Of a DNA stretch of 64,000 nt, positions 44,080 through 52,499 are shown in pieces. The number at the start of each line of letters is the position of its first letter. Position 1 is the stretch's first letter. A model generated the notes under the pieces. That model worked only from the letters and a program-made list of their open reading frames with translations, had not been told where the DNA came from and ran no database searches. The stretch comes from an uncultured Bacteroidales bacterium (GTDB lineage: Bacteria; Bacteroidota; Bacteroidia; Bacteroidales; Paludibacteraceae): the NCBI GenBank assembly GCA_944322025.1, contig CALUOH010000028.1, positions 1 through 64,000 on the forward strand, written 5' to 3'. The position numbers and the translations under genes were made by a program.

Positions 44080-44643
44080 ATGGAAAAGATTATAATGGGC
44101 ATAGACCCCGGCACCACATACATGGGCTACGGGGTAATTCGCGCTGACGGAAGTAAGGCATCGCTCATGACACTAGGAGTCATAGATTTGCACAAAATCA
44201 AAGACCCATACCTGACACTCCGAGAAGTATTCAGCAGTGTCACCCGGCTTATAGAGGAACATCTGCCCGATGAACTTGCCATAGAAGCTCCGTTTTTCGG
44301 AAAAAACGTGCAGTCCATGCTAAAACTGGGGCGCGCTCAAGGAGTGGCAATCACTGCAGCTCTGCTACGCGACATACCCATTACGGAATATGCACCGCTG
44401 AAAATAAAGATGGCCATAACAGGCAACGGTTCTGCATCGAAAGAACAAGTGGCAGACATGCTGCGCCGCATGCTCCACATTCCGCAAGACCTTATACCTC
44501 AGCACCTCGATGCAACCGACGGCCTCGCCGCCGCGTACTGCCATTTCCTGCAAAGCAAATCGCCTGTTCCTGAAATAAAATACCGTGGGTGGAAAGAGTT
44601 TCTGACAAAGAACCCGGAAAAAATATCCACGCGAAAACGATAA
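44080..44643 (+). CDS. ruvC: Holliday junction resolvase RuvC
   Basis: RuvC, 187 residues, cuts Holliday junctions with the RuvAB motor. The metal-binding aspartate is in [13 protein letters not shown], the second acidic residue in [19 protein letters not shown], and the C-terminal pair in [14 protein letters not shown]. Length and motif order are normal. The tail ([14 protein letters not shown]) is basic. Start 2 bp after DUF4286 suggests coupling. recA lies elsewhere in this window. Confidence 0.95.
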   Translation: MEKIIMGIDPGTTYMGYGVIRADGSKASLMTLGVIDLHKIKDPYLTLREVFSSVTRLIEEHLPDELAIEAPFFGKNVQSMLKLGRAQGVAITAALLRDIPITEYAPLKIKMAITGNGSASKEQVADMLRRMLHIPQDLIPQHLDATDGLAAAYCHFLQSKSPVPEIKYRGWKEFLTKNPEKISTRKR

Positions 44644-44710
44644 CCTCACTCAAAAAAGGCATGACACCAAGATAGCACCATGCCCCAAAACGTACTGTAA
44701 GAACCATGCC

Positions 44711-44992
44711 TTACAGCCTGAGATACTCTTTCAAAGCATCCACATAGTCAGCAAAAGCACGCCGCCCAGTGTCGGTCATGCGGCACGAAGTGCGGGGTTT
44801 CTTGCCTACGAACTCTTTCGTTGTCTCGATATAGCCCGCCTGAGCGAGCTTATCAAGCTGCACACTCAAATTGCCTGCCGTTGCCCCGGTCGCCTCGCGC
44901 AAATAGACAAAGTCAGCCTCTTCCACACCCATAAGTATTGACACTATGGCCAGCCTCAGTTCCGAGTGAAGCAACGGGTCAAGCTCTCTCAT
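44711..44992 (-). CDS. Winged-helix transcriptional regulator
   Basis: A 93-residue DNA-binding protein with a single winged-helix domain. The helix-turn-helix is near ATAGNLSVQLDKLAQAGYIE and the wing at TTKEFVGKKPRTSCRMTDTGRRAF. It resembles small ArsR/MarR-like one-domain regulators (HTH_27 type). The start ATG 44992 (MRELDPLLHSELRLAIVSIL) overlaps the membrane-protein gene by 14 bp, so it is translated after it. The twin palindromes at 45647-45661 and 45746-45760 upstream of that gene are good candidates for its binding sites. Confidence 0.85.
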   Translation of the reverse strand: MRELDPLLHSELRLAIVSILMGVEEADFVYLREATGATAGNLSVQLDKLAQAGYIETTKEFVGKKPRTSCRMTDTGRRAFADYVDALKEYLRL

Positions 44993-45581
44993 AATCACCC
45001 CTCCTGCGGTCGCCACGGCACATAATAACACCCGGAAGTACAATGTCCAAAAGCACTATGCCCGCTGCCACCAATATGATATCAACACCGGAAACCACAG
45101 CGGCCAAAAGCGGCACAAACACGCATATAGTCAGTACACCTACCAACATCACAAGCCGCCGTTTCAGCATTATCCCCGTAACCGTAGTGGCAAATCCCAC
45201 CAGCAAAGTGATACAGATATTTATAGGCAACACCCTTATACCCAACGCATAAAGTGCGGCAAACACCATACACGAGGCACCAAACACAAACCATACCCAG
45301 CCGACAGACTCCGTCACATAGTCACGCACGTTATCCGTATGCTTCTTCGCCCATACCCAATGGATGGGAAAGCCTATCAGCAATAGGAACCACAGATAGT
45401 ACCACGCATTATCGCCAGTGTACTTCACTCCTGCCCATACGACTACGCCAATAAGCGCAGAAGCCACCCCCCACAGCACGAGAGGCCATCCAGCCTGTTT
45501 TTCTAGCCTCGCCCTACTCTTTGTAATCATCTGAGAAATAAGTTCCAAACTCTCTTTCTCTGTCATTTTTCTCTCTTCCAT
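44979..45581 (-). CDS. Six-helix membrane protein paired with a winged-helix regulator
   Basis: A 200-residue membrane protein, family not recognised. After a charged start (MEERKMTEKESLELISQMI) there are about five to six hydrophobic helices: WPLVLWGVASALIGVVVWAG, AWYYLWFLLLIGFPIHWVW, WVWFVFGASCMVFAALYALG, two near INICITLLVGFATTVTGIML and LVGVLTICVFVPLLAAVVSG, and a last one near IILVAAGIVLLDIVLPGVIM. The end is basic (CRGDRRRGDYERA). It overlaps the regulator gene by 14 bp. Such pairs may form a small envelope-sensing module, but no function is established. Confidence 0.75.
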   Translation of the reverse strand: MEERKMTEKESLELISQMITKSRARLEKQAGWPLVLWGVASALIGVVVWAGVKYTGDNAWYYLWFLLLIGFPIHWVWAKKHTDNVRDYVTESVGWVWFVFGASCMVFAALYALGIRVLPINICITLLVGFATTVTGIMLKRRLVMLVGVLTICVFVPLLAAVVSGVDIILVAAGIVLLDIVLPGVIMCRGDRRRGDYERA

Positions 45582-45646
45582 AATTCCAATGTATTAATAG
45601 TTAAACAATCAATTTACATAGCCCATCTTTGAGGTTTTACAAATCA

Positions 45647-45661
45647 GTTTATTTTATAAAC
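45647..45661. promoter_or_regulatory. Palindromic operator, proximal copy
   Basis: GTTTATTTTATAAAC: perfect 6-bp arms with a 3-bp centre (extends to 7 bp with flanking A/T). It is 66 bp before the membrane-protein start, inside the predicted leader. The same 15-mer recurs at 45746-45760. Confidence 0.7.
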
Positions 45662-45732
45662 TATAGATAGAAAATATAAGCGATTTGCTCTCGCCTACAT
45701 ACAGTCAACTTTCTGCTTGTCCTTTGACACCG

Positions 45733-45764
45733 CAAAGATAGAGTAGTTTATTTTATAAACCAAC
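45733..45764 (-). promoter_or_regulatory. Promoter with embedded palindromic operator
   Basis: On the minus strand TATCTTTG (45740-45733) is the -7, and GTTG sits 20 bp upstream as a -33. The 15-bp palindrome GTTTATTTTATAAAC (45746-45760) occupies the spacer between them, so a bound regulator would block initiation. Confidence 0.72.
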
Positions 45765-45861
45765 ATCCCGTAAGTTAAATATCAATAAAACTGCATTCTC
45801 CATTCTCGACGACGGCCGCACAGGGAAATGAATCTACCGCAACTAACAGCGGGACAGGAGG

Positions 45862-46575
45862 CTACACGCCCCTCCTGACTGCATCGGCCACGGCGACAAG
45901 GTGGGCAGCCACTACACCCGCCGTCTCTGTCCGCAGGCGGCTGCCGCCAAGAGAGACACCCACAAATCCCGCAGCCACTGCCTCACCCACCTCATCTTCA
46001 GAGAAATCGCCCTCAGGGCCTACCATGACAACAGCATCGCGTGCAGCGACACAGGCACGCAGCAGATATTGCTTCTCCATATCATAACAATGGGCTATGA
46101 AACGACCTTCGGCCTTCACCCCAGGCACAAAATCGGAGAACTCTACTGCCGGGTTCAGACGCGGCACTTTGGCATGGAGGCTCTGCTTTGAGGCGGAGAG
46201 GAGTATCTTCTCTATACGCTCCATTTTCAGCGTCCTGCGCTCCGAATAGCGGCAGATGACAGGGGTAAGTTCGTCCAGCCCTATCTCCGTGGCCTTCTCG
46301 ACGAACCACTCGAAACGGTCGATGTTCTTAGTCGGTGCCACGGCCATGTGGAGCGAATAGCGGCGCGCGCCGTACTCTCGCACAACTGACAGCACCCGCA
46401 CCTCGGTGCGCTTAGGATGTGCAGCGAGTATCTCAGCTTCATACAGACTTCCCCGTCCATCTATAAGATGTATGGTATCGCCCGTCTTGTGACGCAAGAC
46501 CTTCACACAATGCAACGACTCCTCTTCTGGCAGAAGAGGAGTCGTCTCTATATCAGGTGCATAGAACAGGTTCAT
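45862..46575 (-). CDS. rsmE: 16S rRNA m3U1498 methyltransferase RsmE
   Basis: RsmE, 237 residues, a SPOUT methyltransferase that methylates N3 of U1498 in 16S rRNA using S-adenosylmethionine. The N-terminal PUA-like part (MNLFYAPDIETTPLLPEEES..HCVKVLRHKTGD) and the knot motifs VGPEGDFSEDEV and VSLGGSRLRTETAGVVAAH are diagnostic. Start 12 bp after the META lipoprotein stop. A 7-bp inverted repeat surrounds the stop. Confidence 0.94.
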   Translation of the reverse strand: MNLFYAPDIETTPLLPEEESLHCVKVLRHKTGDTIHLIDGRGSLYEAEILAAHPKRTEVRVLSVVREYGARRYSLHMAVAPTKNIDRFEWFVEKATEIGLDELTPVICRYSERRTLKMERIEKILLSASKQSLHAKVPRLNPAVEFSDFVPGVKAEGRFIAHCYDMEKQYLLRACVAARDAVVMVGPEGDFSEDEVGEAVAAGFVGVSLGGSRLRTETAGVVAAHLVAVADAVRRGV

Positions 46576-46587
46576 AGCACCACTGTA

Positions 46588-47256
46588 TTATTGTGCAACG
46601 GCGTTCTCATTGACCTTCATGGCCTGCATCTGCACCCTCTTAGGGCAGGCAGCTTTTACCTGCGAGCACTTCGCGCTGTCATTAACGCACTTGCGCATAC
46701 CGTCCTTACAGCATGGCTTTTTAGCACAGGCCGCGCTGTCACCCTTGCAGCACTTGGCTTTCTCGCATGCGGCACTATCCTTTACACAAGGTTTCTGGCA
46801 GGGCTTGTCACATGCCTTTTTGCACTCAGCCTTGCAGCACTCGCGTACAGCGAAAACGGCTATCGCCTCCTCGCCCTTGTAGAACGTCACGGCTGTGTCA
46901 GCCACAGAGAAGCGGTCAGCCTCGCCCATCATCTTGACCATCAGGCTCTCGGCCTCCATCGATGCGGGATCGCACATCATACGGGTCATGCCGGCAGCAC
47001 CGAACTTGATGGCATCACCTTCGGTCTCGTAGCCGCCGAAGAAATTATTGCATCCGGCCGCGCCGTTCACCTTGTTTGCAGTGTCGAGCACCATAAACAC
47101 CCCTTTCATCATGGCTTTCTGGTCAATGGACTTGCCATAGAGGCTCACTGCGTCAAGCCTTTTGCCTACGAACGCCGAAGCGTCCGCCTTTTTCGCACAA
47201 GAACTGAAAACGGCGACTGTCACGAGAGCCGCCATAAGAAAAAACACTTTTCTCAT
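46588..47256 (-). CDS. META-domain lipoprotein with cysteine-rich tail
   Basis: A 222-residue lipoprotein (MRKVFFLMAALVTVAVFSSC, lipobox cysteine at 20). Residues about 30-130 form a META/HslJ-like domain with VNGAAGCNNFFGGYE and MTRMMCDPASMEAESLM, the family seen in heat-shock protein HslJ. The last ~75 residues are unusual: 15 cysteines in lysine/alanine/proline repeats such as CCKAEC, KKACDKPCQKPC, KCCKGDSAAC and KKPCCKDG. This tail could bind metal or form a disulphide-rich surface. It is upstream of rsmE by 12 bp and 28 bp downstream of another lipoprotein. Confidence 0.85.
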   Translation of the reverse strand: MRKVFFLMAALVTVAVFSSCAKKADASAFVGKRLDAVSLYGKSIDQKAMMKGVFMVLDTANKVNGAAGCNNFFGGYETEGDAIKFGAAGMTRMMCDPASMEAESLMVKMMGEADRFSVADTAVTFYKGEEAIAVFAVRECCKAECKKACDKPCQKPCVKDSAACEKAKCCKGDSAACAKKPCCKDGMRKCVNDSAKCSQVKAACPKRVQMQAMKVNENAVAQ

Positions 47257-47293
47257 ACAATACACATTTTATAATTAGTGATTTAACTTTCAA

Positions 47294-47809
47294 TCACTCA
47301 ACTGTGAAACCTATCTTCATCCTCGGCAGGACAAAGTCCATCTCACCACAACAGGTGTGGAAGTCGCCCGCATAGACCGTGTAGTACTCTCCGGGTTTCA
47401 AAAAGTCAGTCTCACTATGCGGCGCACAACCTAACCTGTACTTATATGAGCCATGCGGAGGTATTTTATTTACACCAGCGACATGTGACCTTGCCCATCC
47501 TGCGCTATAAACCTCATTCCCGTCCAAATCATATACTTTGCCGTAATAGTTACGGTCAAAATCAGGGTGGTGTACATACAATTCCGTATGGCAGAGAGTG
47601 TCATTCCTCAAATTCTCTATCTCGAAGACCATCTCTATTGTCTCTCCCACCTTGAATGTATTACATTTCTCACCAGCCTCATTTTCAAGTCTGTAAGTGA
47701 ACTTCACCCCATCGTAGAGATAGGTGCATTCGCCCATCGGTACATCGTCACGCGAACTACACGCAGCCAACAGCAGTACCGGAAAGAGGAGTAAGGAAAG
47801 TTTTTTCAT
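47294..47809 (-). CDS. Hypothetical lipoprotein
   Basis: A 171-residue lipoprotein of unknown family. The signal MKKLSLLLFPVLLLAAC has a lipobox cysteine at 17. The rest is rich in strands and cysteines (GECTYLYDGVKFTYRL, GETIEMVFEIENLRNDTL, YRLGCAPHSETDF, DFHTCCGEMDF), resembling an immunoglobulin-like fold. It is the first gene of a run with the META lipoprotein and rsmE. Confidence 0.8.
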   Translation of the reverse strand: MKKLSLLLFPVLLLAACSSRDDVPMGECTYLYDGVKFTYRLENEAGEKCNTFKVGETIEMVFEIENLRNDTLCHTELYVHHPDFDRNYYGKVYDLDGNEVYSAGWARSHVAGVNKIPPHGSYKYRLGCAPHSETDFLKPGEYYTVYAGDFHTCCGEMDFVLPRMKIGFTVE

Positions 47810-47916
47810 AGCAAACAGTTTTGTACGTGAGAATGAGGGTGCGGCACGTGGCAGAGAAAACCAGCGAACAGGCTTCCGTTAGTCCATACACTCACCTCCT
47901 ACCATATTTTCAGTGG

Positions 47917-47924
47917 CAAAGATA
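47917..47924 (-). promoter_or_regulatory. -7 element upstream of the hypothetical lipoprotein
   Basis: TATCTTTG on the minus strand, 108 bp before the lipoprotein start. No -33 TTTG at the expected spacing. It is back to back with the plus-strand promoter at 47944-47974. Confidence 0.5.
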
Positions 47925-47943
47925 AGTATTTTCCACTAAACAA

Positions 47944-47974
47944 TTTGCCCGACGGGGAAAAAACTGTAACTTTG
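47944..47974 (+). promoter_or_regulatory. Full-consensus promoter with no close gene
   Basis: TTTG (47944-47947), 19 bp, TAACTTTG (47967-47974). The next coding start (DUF4494, 48336) is 360 bp away, with repeat A5 in between, so a long leader or a noncoding RNA is implied. Confidence 0.7.
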
Positions 47975-48024
47975 TATCTGTATCGGCCTGCGGACAGCCC
48001 CCGCGACGGACACGGGCAGGACGC

Positions 48025-48232
48025 GGAGACCCAGCCGGATGCGTAAAACAGGCATCTGTACGATGGGGTTTACGTTCTGACACTTTTGCGTAGAATAAGG
48101 CCGGAAAAGTGCTTTCCGCTAAGGAGAGGGTAGCAGAGGGGGTAACGGCAAGGTAGCGGCAGGCTAAGGAGAAGCCTTGTAAAACAAGGGGTTAGGACAC
48201 AGACAACGCATACACTGGCAGTGGTGATTTGA
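48025..48232 (-). repeat. Dispersed intergenic repeat family A, copy A5 (inverted)
   Basis: Read on the minus strand it runs TCAAATCACCACTGCCAGTG, CTAACCCCTTGTTTTAC, CCGCTACC, GCTACCCTCTCCTTAGCGG, AAAAGTGTCAGAACG, CCCCATCG and TGTTTTACGCATCCGGCTG. It is the only copy in the opposite orientation. The gap 47810-48335 has no other gene. Confidence 0.78.
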
Positions 48233-48335
48233 TAATAGGCTTGTATTTTGACACGCGCCACGGTGCATGACCTCTGCCGTGAGGAGAGGCGGAAATCGGA
48301 GAGAGAGATTTTATTGTCAGATTTATACTACATAT

Positions 48336-48773
48336 ATGAATACATGGTTTGAATGTAAGGTGACGTTTGACCGCACGGGCGAGGACGGGCTGATAAAGAA
48401 GGTGACAGAGCCTTATCTCGTCGACGCGCTCTCGTTCACCGAGGCGGAGACGCGCATCTGCAAGGAGGTGCAGCCGTTCGCCACGGGGGAGTTTACTGTG
48501 GCGAACATCAAGCGGTGCAAGATAGCGGAGATGTTCTACAACGAGGATGGCGACAAATGGTATCGCTGTAAGGTGAACTACCTCTCGGTGGACGAGGAGA
48601 AGGGCGTGGAGAAACGCATAGCGCAGACGATGATGGTGCAGGCATCGGACTTCAAGAATGCCGTGGACACACTCATCAAGGGCATGGAGACCGCGCTGGG
48701 CGACTACGAGATAGCAAACGTGACGGAGACGGCCATACTCGACGTGTTCCAATACGAAGCTCCGGAGCAGTAG
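48336..48773 (+). CDS. DUF4494 domain-containing protein
   Basis: A 145-residue cytosolic protein of the DUF4494 family, function unknown. It opens MNTWFECKVTFDRTGEDG and has two halves that look alike: WFECKV..LVDALSFTEAETRI and WYRCKVNYL..MMVQASDFKNAVD, suggesting an internal duplication. The start ATG 48336 is used. A longer frame to 48267 has no support. It is 23 bp upstream of yggS on the same strand, an arrangement that suggests co-expression. Confidence 0.83.
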   Translation: MNTWFECKVTFDRTGEDGLIKKVTEPYLVDALSFTEAETRICKEVQPFATGEFTVANIKRCKIAEMFYNEDGDKWYRCKVNYLSVDEEKGVEKRIAQTMMVQASDFKNAVDTLIKGMETALGDYEIANVTETAILDVFQYEAPEQ

Positions 48774-48796
48774 GCCGCAGGAGGAGGGGCAACAGG

Positions 48797-49477
48797 ATGT
48801 CAATAGCAGAGAATATCAAGGAGATACGCAGGCATATACCCGAAGGGGTGCAGCTTGTCTGCGTGTCGAAGTTCCACCCGTGCGAGGCCATCATGGAGGC
48901 ATACGCGGCGGGGGAACGCCTGTTCGGAGAGAACCGCCCGCAGGAGATGCGGCAGAAAGCACCGCAGCTGCCGCAGGACATAGAGTGGCACTTCATAGGC
49001 AACCTACAGACGAACAAGGTGAAGAGCGTCGTGCCAATAGCGACACTGATACACAGCGTGTCGAACGAACGGCTGTTCGCCGAGATAGAGCGTTGCGCGG
49101 CGAAGGCAGGCAAGGTGCAGGACGTGCTGATAGAACTGCATGTGGCAGCTGAGGAGAGCAAGCAGGGATTCACGCCCGACGAGGCGGCCGCGCTCGTCAC
49201 GCCGGAGTTTATAGCCGCACACCCGCACACCCGTATCTGCGGGGTGATGGGCATGGCTTCGCACACCGATGACGAGGCACGTATCAGAGAGGACTTCCGC
49301 ACCATAGCGCAGACATTCAACCGGCTGAAAGAGACGGTGTTTAGCAATGCACCGCATTTCCGCCACCTGTCGATGGGCATGTCGTCGGACTACGCGATAG
49401 CCATCGAGGAGGGGGCTACGATAGTGCGCGTGGGCAGTTCGATTTTCGGCGCACGCGACTATGGCAACAGGCAGTAA
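48797..49477 (+). CDS. yggS: PLP homeostasis protein, YggS family
   Basis: A 226-residue pyridoxal-phosphate-binding protein (PLPBP family) that buffers vitamin B6. The PLP lysine is Lys25 in LVCVSKFHP. The N-terminal MSIAENIKEIRRHIPE, FGENRPQE, HFIGNLQTNKVK and HLSMGMSSDYAIAIEEGATIVRVGS are typical motifs (read in parts). It is slightly short, as is common. It lies after DUF4494 and before the 2-oxoacid oxidoreductase pair. Confidence 0.94.
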   Translation: MSIAENIKEIRRHIPEGVQLVCVSKFHPCEAIMEAYAAGERLFGENRPQEMRQKAPQLPQDIEWHFIGNLQTNKVKSVVPIATLIHSVSNERLFAEIERCAAKAGKVQDVLIELHVAAEESKQGFTPDEAAALVTPEFIAAHPHTRICGVMGMASHTDDEARIREDFRTIAQTFNRLKETVFSNAPHFRHLSMGMSSDYAIAIEEGATIVRVGSSIFGARDYGNRQ

Positions 49478-49526
49478 CAGAGGAATATATCCAATACAAA
49501 TATCTTAATTTTTAAGGAATCAATAC

Positions 49527-51140
49527 ATGGAAAAGCTTTTATTGTTAGGCGATGAGGCCATCGCCTTGGGAGCGATTGACGCCGGGCTTTCGGGCGTGTA
49601 TGCCTACCCCGGAACCCCGTCAACCGAAATCACAGAGTACATCCAAGAGTCCAAGCTGGCGAAAGAGCGCGGCATACGCAGCGAATGGTGCGCCAACGAG
49701 AAGACCGCCATGGAGGCCGCTCTAGGCATGAGCTATGCCGGCAAACGCGCGCTCTACTGCTGTAAGCACGTGGGTATAAACGTTGCGGCGGACTGCTTTG
49801 TCAATTCAGCTATAACCGGCACAAACGGCGGACTGGTCTACCTCGCGGCGGACGACCCGTCGATGCACTCCAGCCAGAACGAACAGGACTCGCGCTTCTA
49901 CGCCGACTTCGCGCTCATACCCGCACTCGAACCGTCCAACCAGCAGGAGGCATACGACATGGTACGCTACGGCTTTGAACTCTCAGAAAAGCACAAAGTA
50001 CCCGTGATGATGCGCGTCACGACACGCATGGCGCACTCCCGCGCCGGCGTTGAGCGCAGAGAGATGCTCCCGCAGAACGAGAAATCGTACCCCGCAGACA
50101 AGATGCAGTACATTCTCCTGCCCGCCGTGGCACGCCGCCAGTACAAAGCGTTGCTCGACAAGCAGGCTCACCTCATAGAAGCCTCTGAGACAAGCGGATA
50201 CAACCGCTACATCGACGGCACGGACAAGAAACTCGGCATAATAGCATGCGGCATAGCGTTCAACTATCTCATGGAGAACTATCCAGACCGCAAATGCCCG
50301 CACCCGGTAGTGAAGATAAGCCAGTACCCGATGCCGGAGAAGATGATTAACCGCCTATTCGACGAGTGCGACGAGATACTCGTACTGGAAGAGGGACAGC
50401 CTCTCTACGAACGTCTGCTGCGCGGACTGCTCAACCGTGGGGGCAAGCCAATTCACGGCCGTCTTGACGGTGCGCTGCCACGCACGGGCGAACTCAGCCC
50501 CAACCTCGTGGGCAAGGCTCTCGGCATGACCGTCTCCGAAGGCATGCCCGTACCATCGCTCGTAGCCCCGCGCCCGCCGAAGCTCTGTGACGGATGCCCG
50601 CACATCGACTCATACACTGCCCTCAACGAGGCAATGAAGTCATTCCCGGGAGGCCGCGTGTTCTCCGACATAGGCTGCTACACACTCGGCGCACTACCCC
50701 CATTCGAGGCCATCTACTCCACTGTGGACATGGGTGCATCCATCACAATGGCGAAAGGCGCGTCGGAGGCCGACCTCCTGCCGTCTGTTGCCGTGATAGG
50801 CGACTCCACTTTCACCCACAGCGGCATGACTGGCCTCCTCGACTGCTGCGTGGACAACGCCAACGTGACAATAGTCATCCTCGACAACGAGATTACAGGC
50901 ATGACCGGCTCGCAGAAATCATCGGCCACAGGCCGCATCGAGAGCATCTGTCAGGGCATAGGCGTAGCCCCGGAGCACATCCGCGTCATCAACCCCCTCA
51001 AAAAATACTTCGAGGAAAACGTACAGGTATTCAAAGAGGAGATAGGCTACAACGGCGTATCGGTCATCATCCCGCGCCGCGAATGCATAGTCGCGCTCAA
51101 CAAACGCCTCAAAGCGGCCAAGAAAAACCAGACAAAGTAA
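49527..51140 (+). CDS. iorA: Indolepyruvate ferredoxin oxidoreductase alpha subunit, no fused ferredoxin domain
   Basis: A 537-residue thiamine-diphosphate enzyme that decarboxylates aryl pyruvates to aryl acetyl-CoA and passes electrons to ferredoxin. The N-terminal domain (LLLGDEAIALGAIDAGLSG, YPGTPSTEITEYI) and the C-terminal TPP-binding domain (GDSTFTHSGMTGLLDC, TIVILDNEITGMTG) are complete. LCDGCPHIDSYTALNE is also present. Many archaeal IorA proteins carry two [4Fe-4S] clusters in a C-terminal ferredoxin domain. Here the protein ends RLKAAKKNQTK without one, so a separate ferredoxin must accept electrons. It is followed after 21 bp by iorB. Confidence 0.92.
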   Translation: MEKLLLLGDEAIALGAIDAGLSGVYAYPGTPSTEITEYIQESKLAKERGIRSEWCANEKTAMEAALGMSYAGKRALYCCKHVGINVAADCFVNSAITGTNGGLVYLAADDPSMHSSQNEQDSRFYADFALIPALEPSNQQEAYDMVRYGFELSEKHKVPVMMRVTTRMAHSRAGVERREMLPQNEKSYPADKMQYILLPAVARRQYKALLDKQAHLIEASETSGYNRYIDGTDKKLGIIACGIAFNYLMENYPDRKCPHPVVKISQYPMPEKMINRLFDECDEILVLEEGQPLYERLLRGLLNRGGKPIHGRLDGALPRTGELSPNLVGKALGMTVSEGMPVPSLVAPRPPKLCDGCPHIDSYTALNEAMKSFPGGRVFSDIGCYTLGALPPFEAIYSTVDMGASITMAKGASEADLLPSVAVIGDSTFTHSGMTGLLDCCVDNANVTIVILDNEITGMTGSQKSSATGRIESICQGIGVAPEHIRVINPLKKYFEENVQVFKEEIGYNGVSVIIPRRECIVALNKRLKAAKKNQTK

Positions 51141-51161
51141 CAACCTTAAACTGACATCATT

Positions 51162-51737
51162 ATGAAGATAGACATTATATTGTGCGGTGTCGGCGGCATG
51201 GGAGCTCTCAGCTCGGCCGCCATCATATCAGAAGCTGCCCTTGAGATGGGCTGGTACATGAAACAGGCCGAGACCCACGGCATGAGCCAGCGCGGCGGCG
51301 ACGTCCAGTCGCACCTCCGCCTCAGCGACGAGCCCATAGCGTCCGACCTCATCCCCGAAGGACAGTGTGACATCATCCTCTCCGTAGAGCCGATGGAGGC
51401 ACTCCGCTACCTCCCATTCCTCCACAAGGACGGATGGGTCATCACAAACGAAAAGCCATTCGTCAACATCCCAAACTATCCCGACTTCGACGCGGTACTG
51501 GCCGAGGTGAAAAAGATACCCCACCACATACTGCTCGACGCCGACGCGATAGCCAAAGAAGTCAAAAACCCCAAAGGTGCTAACATGGTAGTACTCGGAG
51601 CCGCATCGAAATACCTCAAAATAGACATCGAAAAACTCGAAAACGCCGTGCGCAGCATCTTCGGCAAAAAAGGCGACGCTGTCGTCGAGGCCAACATAGC
51701 CGCCCTCCGCGCAGGACGCGCCGTAGCCGACAAATAA
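51162..51737 (+). CDS. iorB: Indolepyruvate oxidoreductase beta subunit
   Basis: The 191-residue gamma-like/beta subunit of the 2-oxoacid:ferredoxin oxidoreductase. It starts MKIDIILCGVGGMGALSSAA, has MKQAETHGMSQRGGDVQSHL and ends KGDAVVEANIAALRAG. It binds CoA and pairs with IorA. The gene order iorA-iorB and a bidirectional terminator downstream are normal. In gut Bacteroidales this enzyme can work in reverse, fixing CO2 to make aromatic amino acids from aryl acetates. Confidence 0.93.
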   Translation: MKIDIILCGVGGMGALSSAAIISEAALEMGWYMKQAETHGMSQRGGDVQSHLRLSDEPIASDLIPEGQCDIILSVEPMEALRYLPFLHKDGWVITNEKPFVNIPNYPDFDAVLAEVKKIPHHILLDADAIAKEVKNPKGANMVVLGAASKYLKIDIEKLENAVRSIFGKKGDAVVEANIAALRAGRAVADK

Positions 51738-51760
51738 CACTTTGCCTTAGGGCAAAAGAA

Positions 51761-51805
51761 AAGCGGTGTACCGTGAACAACACTTCCGGTACACCGCTTC
51801 TCTTT
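51761..51805. terminator. Bidirectional terminator after iorB
   Basis: A perfect 13-bp stem (51761-51773 AAGCGGTGTACCG with 51787-51799) and a 13-nt loop. Both strands have T-rich tails, CTCTTTTC on plus and TTCTTTTG on minus. Confidence 0.82.
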
Positions 51806-51820
51806 TCTTCCTCCCAAGAC

Positions 51821-51848
51821 ACAAAAAAGGCCGGACAACCGCCCGGCC
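51821..51848 (-). terminator. Terminator of efp
   Basis: On the minus strand GGCCGG (51848-51843) pairs with CCGGCC (51834-51829), followed by TTTTTTG. It starts 14 bp after the efp stop. Confidence 0.8.
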
Positions 51849-51861
51849 CCAAAAACTCAAA

Positions 51862-52428
51862 TTACGAACGCACACGCTCCACGTATGAGCCGTCGCGGGT
51901 GTCAATCTTGATTTTGTCTCCCGTATTGATAAACAGCGGCACACGCACCTCAGCCCCGTTCTCCACAGTCGCCGGCTTCAACGTATTCGTAGCCGTATCC
52001 CCCTTCAGGCCCGGCTCCGTATACGTCACCTCCATAACCACGTGCGTCGGCATATCCGCGTAAAGTATCGTCTCCGACTCCGCATGCACAACCACCTCAA
52101 GGTTATCACCCTCCTTCATGAAAGCCACGCCGTTGATAAGATCCGGCGAAATCGTCACCTGCTCGAACGTCTCGTTATTCATCAGCACACAGCCCATATC
52201 GTCCTTATACAGATACTGGTACGGACGACGCTCGATGCGCACCTCCTCCACCTTCACACCCGAGTTCCACGTCTTGTCGAGTATGCGGCCCGTAGTCACA
52301 TTCTTCAGCTTCGTGCGCACGAAAGCCGGCCCCTTACCCGGCTTAACATGCAGAAATTCAACAATGAAATAATATTGCCCGTCTATATTTAGGCACATTC
52401 CGTTTCTAAAATCAGCAGTAGTTGCCAT
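51862..52428 (-). CDS. efp: Elongation factor P
   Basis: EF-P, 188 residues, helps ribosomes stalled at polyproline runs. The domain I loop carries Lys32 in VKPGKGPAF, the residue that is modified in Lys-type EF-Ps. The arginine of EarP-type EF-Ps is absent. The OB-fold tail with [20 protein letters not shown] is complete. No modification enzyme gene lies nearby. It is monocistronic with a good terminator and is convergent with iorB. Confidence 0.96.
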   Translation of the reverse strand: MATTADFRNGMCLNIDGQYYFIVEFLHVKPGKGPAFVRTKLKNVTTGRILDKTWNSGVKVEEVRIERRPYQYLYKDDMGCVLMNNETFEQVTISPDLINGVAFMKEGDNLEVVVHAESETILYADMPTHVVMEVTYTEPGLKGDTATNTLKPATVENGAEVRVPLFINTGDKIKIDTRDGSYVERVRS

Positions 52429-52467
52429 AAAAATATTGTTCCGTTAAGTGATTTCAAAATTACCGTG

Positions 52468-52499
52468 CAAAGATAACTGTTTTTTTCTTAATCCACAAG
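52468..52499 (-). promoter_or_regulatory. Promoter of efp
   Basis: TATCTTTG (52475-52468, minus) with CTTG at 52499-52496 after a 20-bp spacer. Leader about 35 nt. Confidence 0.65.

Noticed and set aside
44695-44717. CTGTAAG/CTTACAG hairpin at the winged-helix gene stop as terminator
   Set aside because: The stem is only 7 bp and A/T-rich, and the tail is not a T-run, so termination there is not supported.
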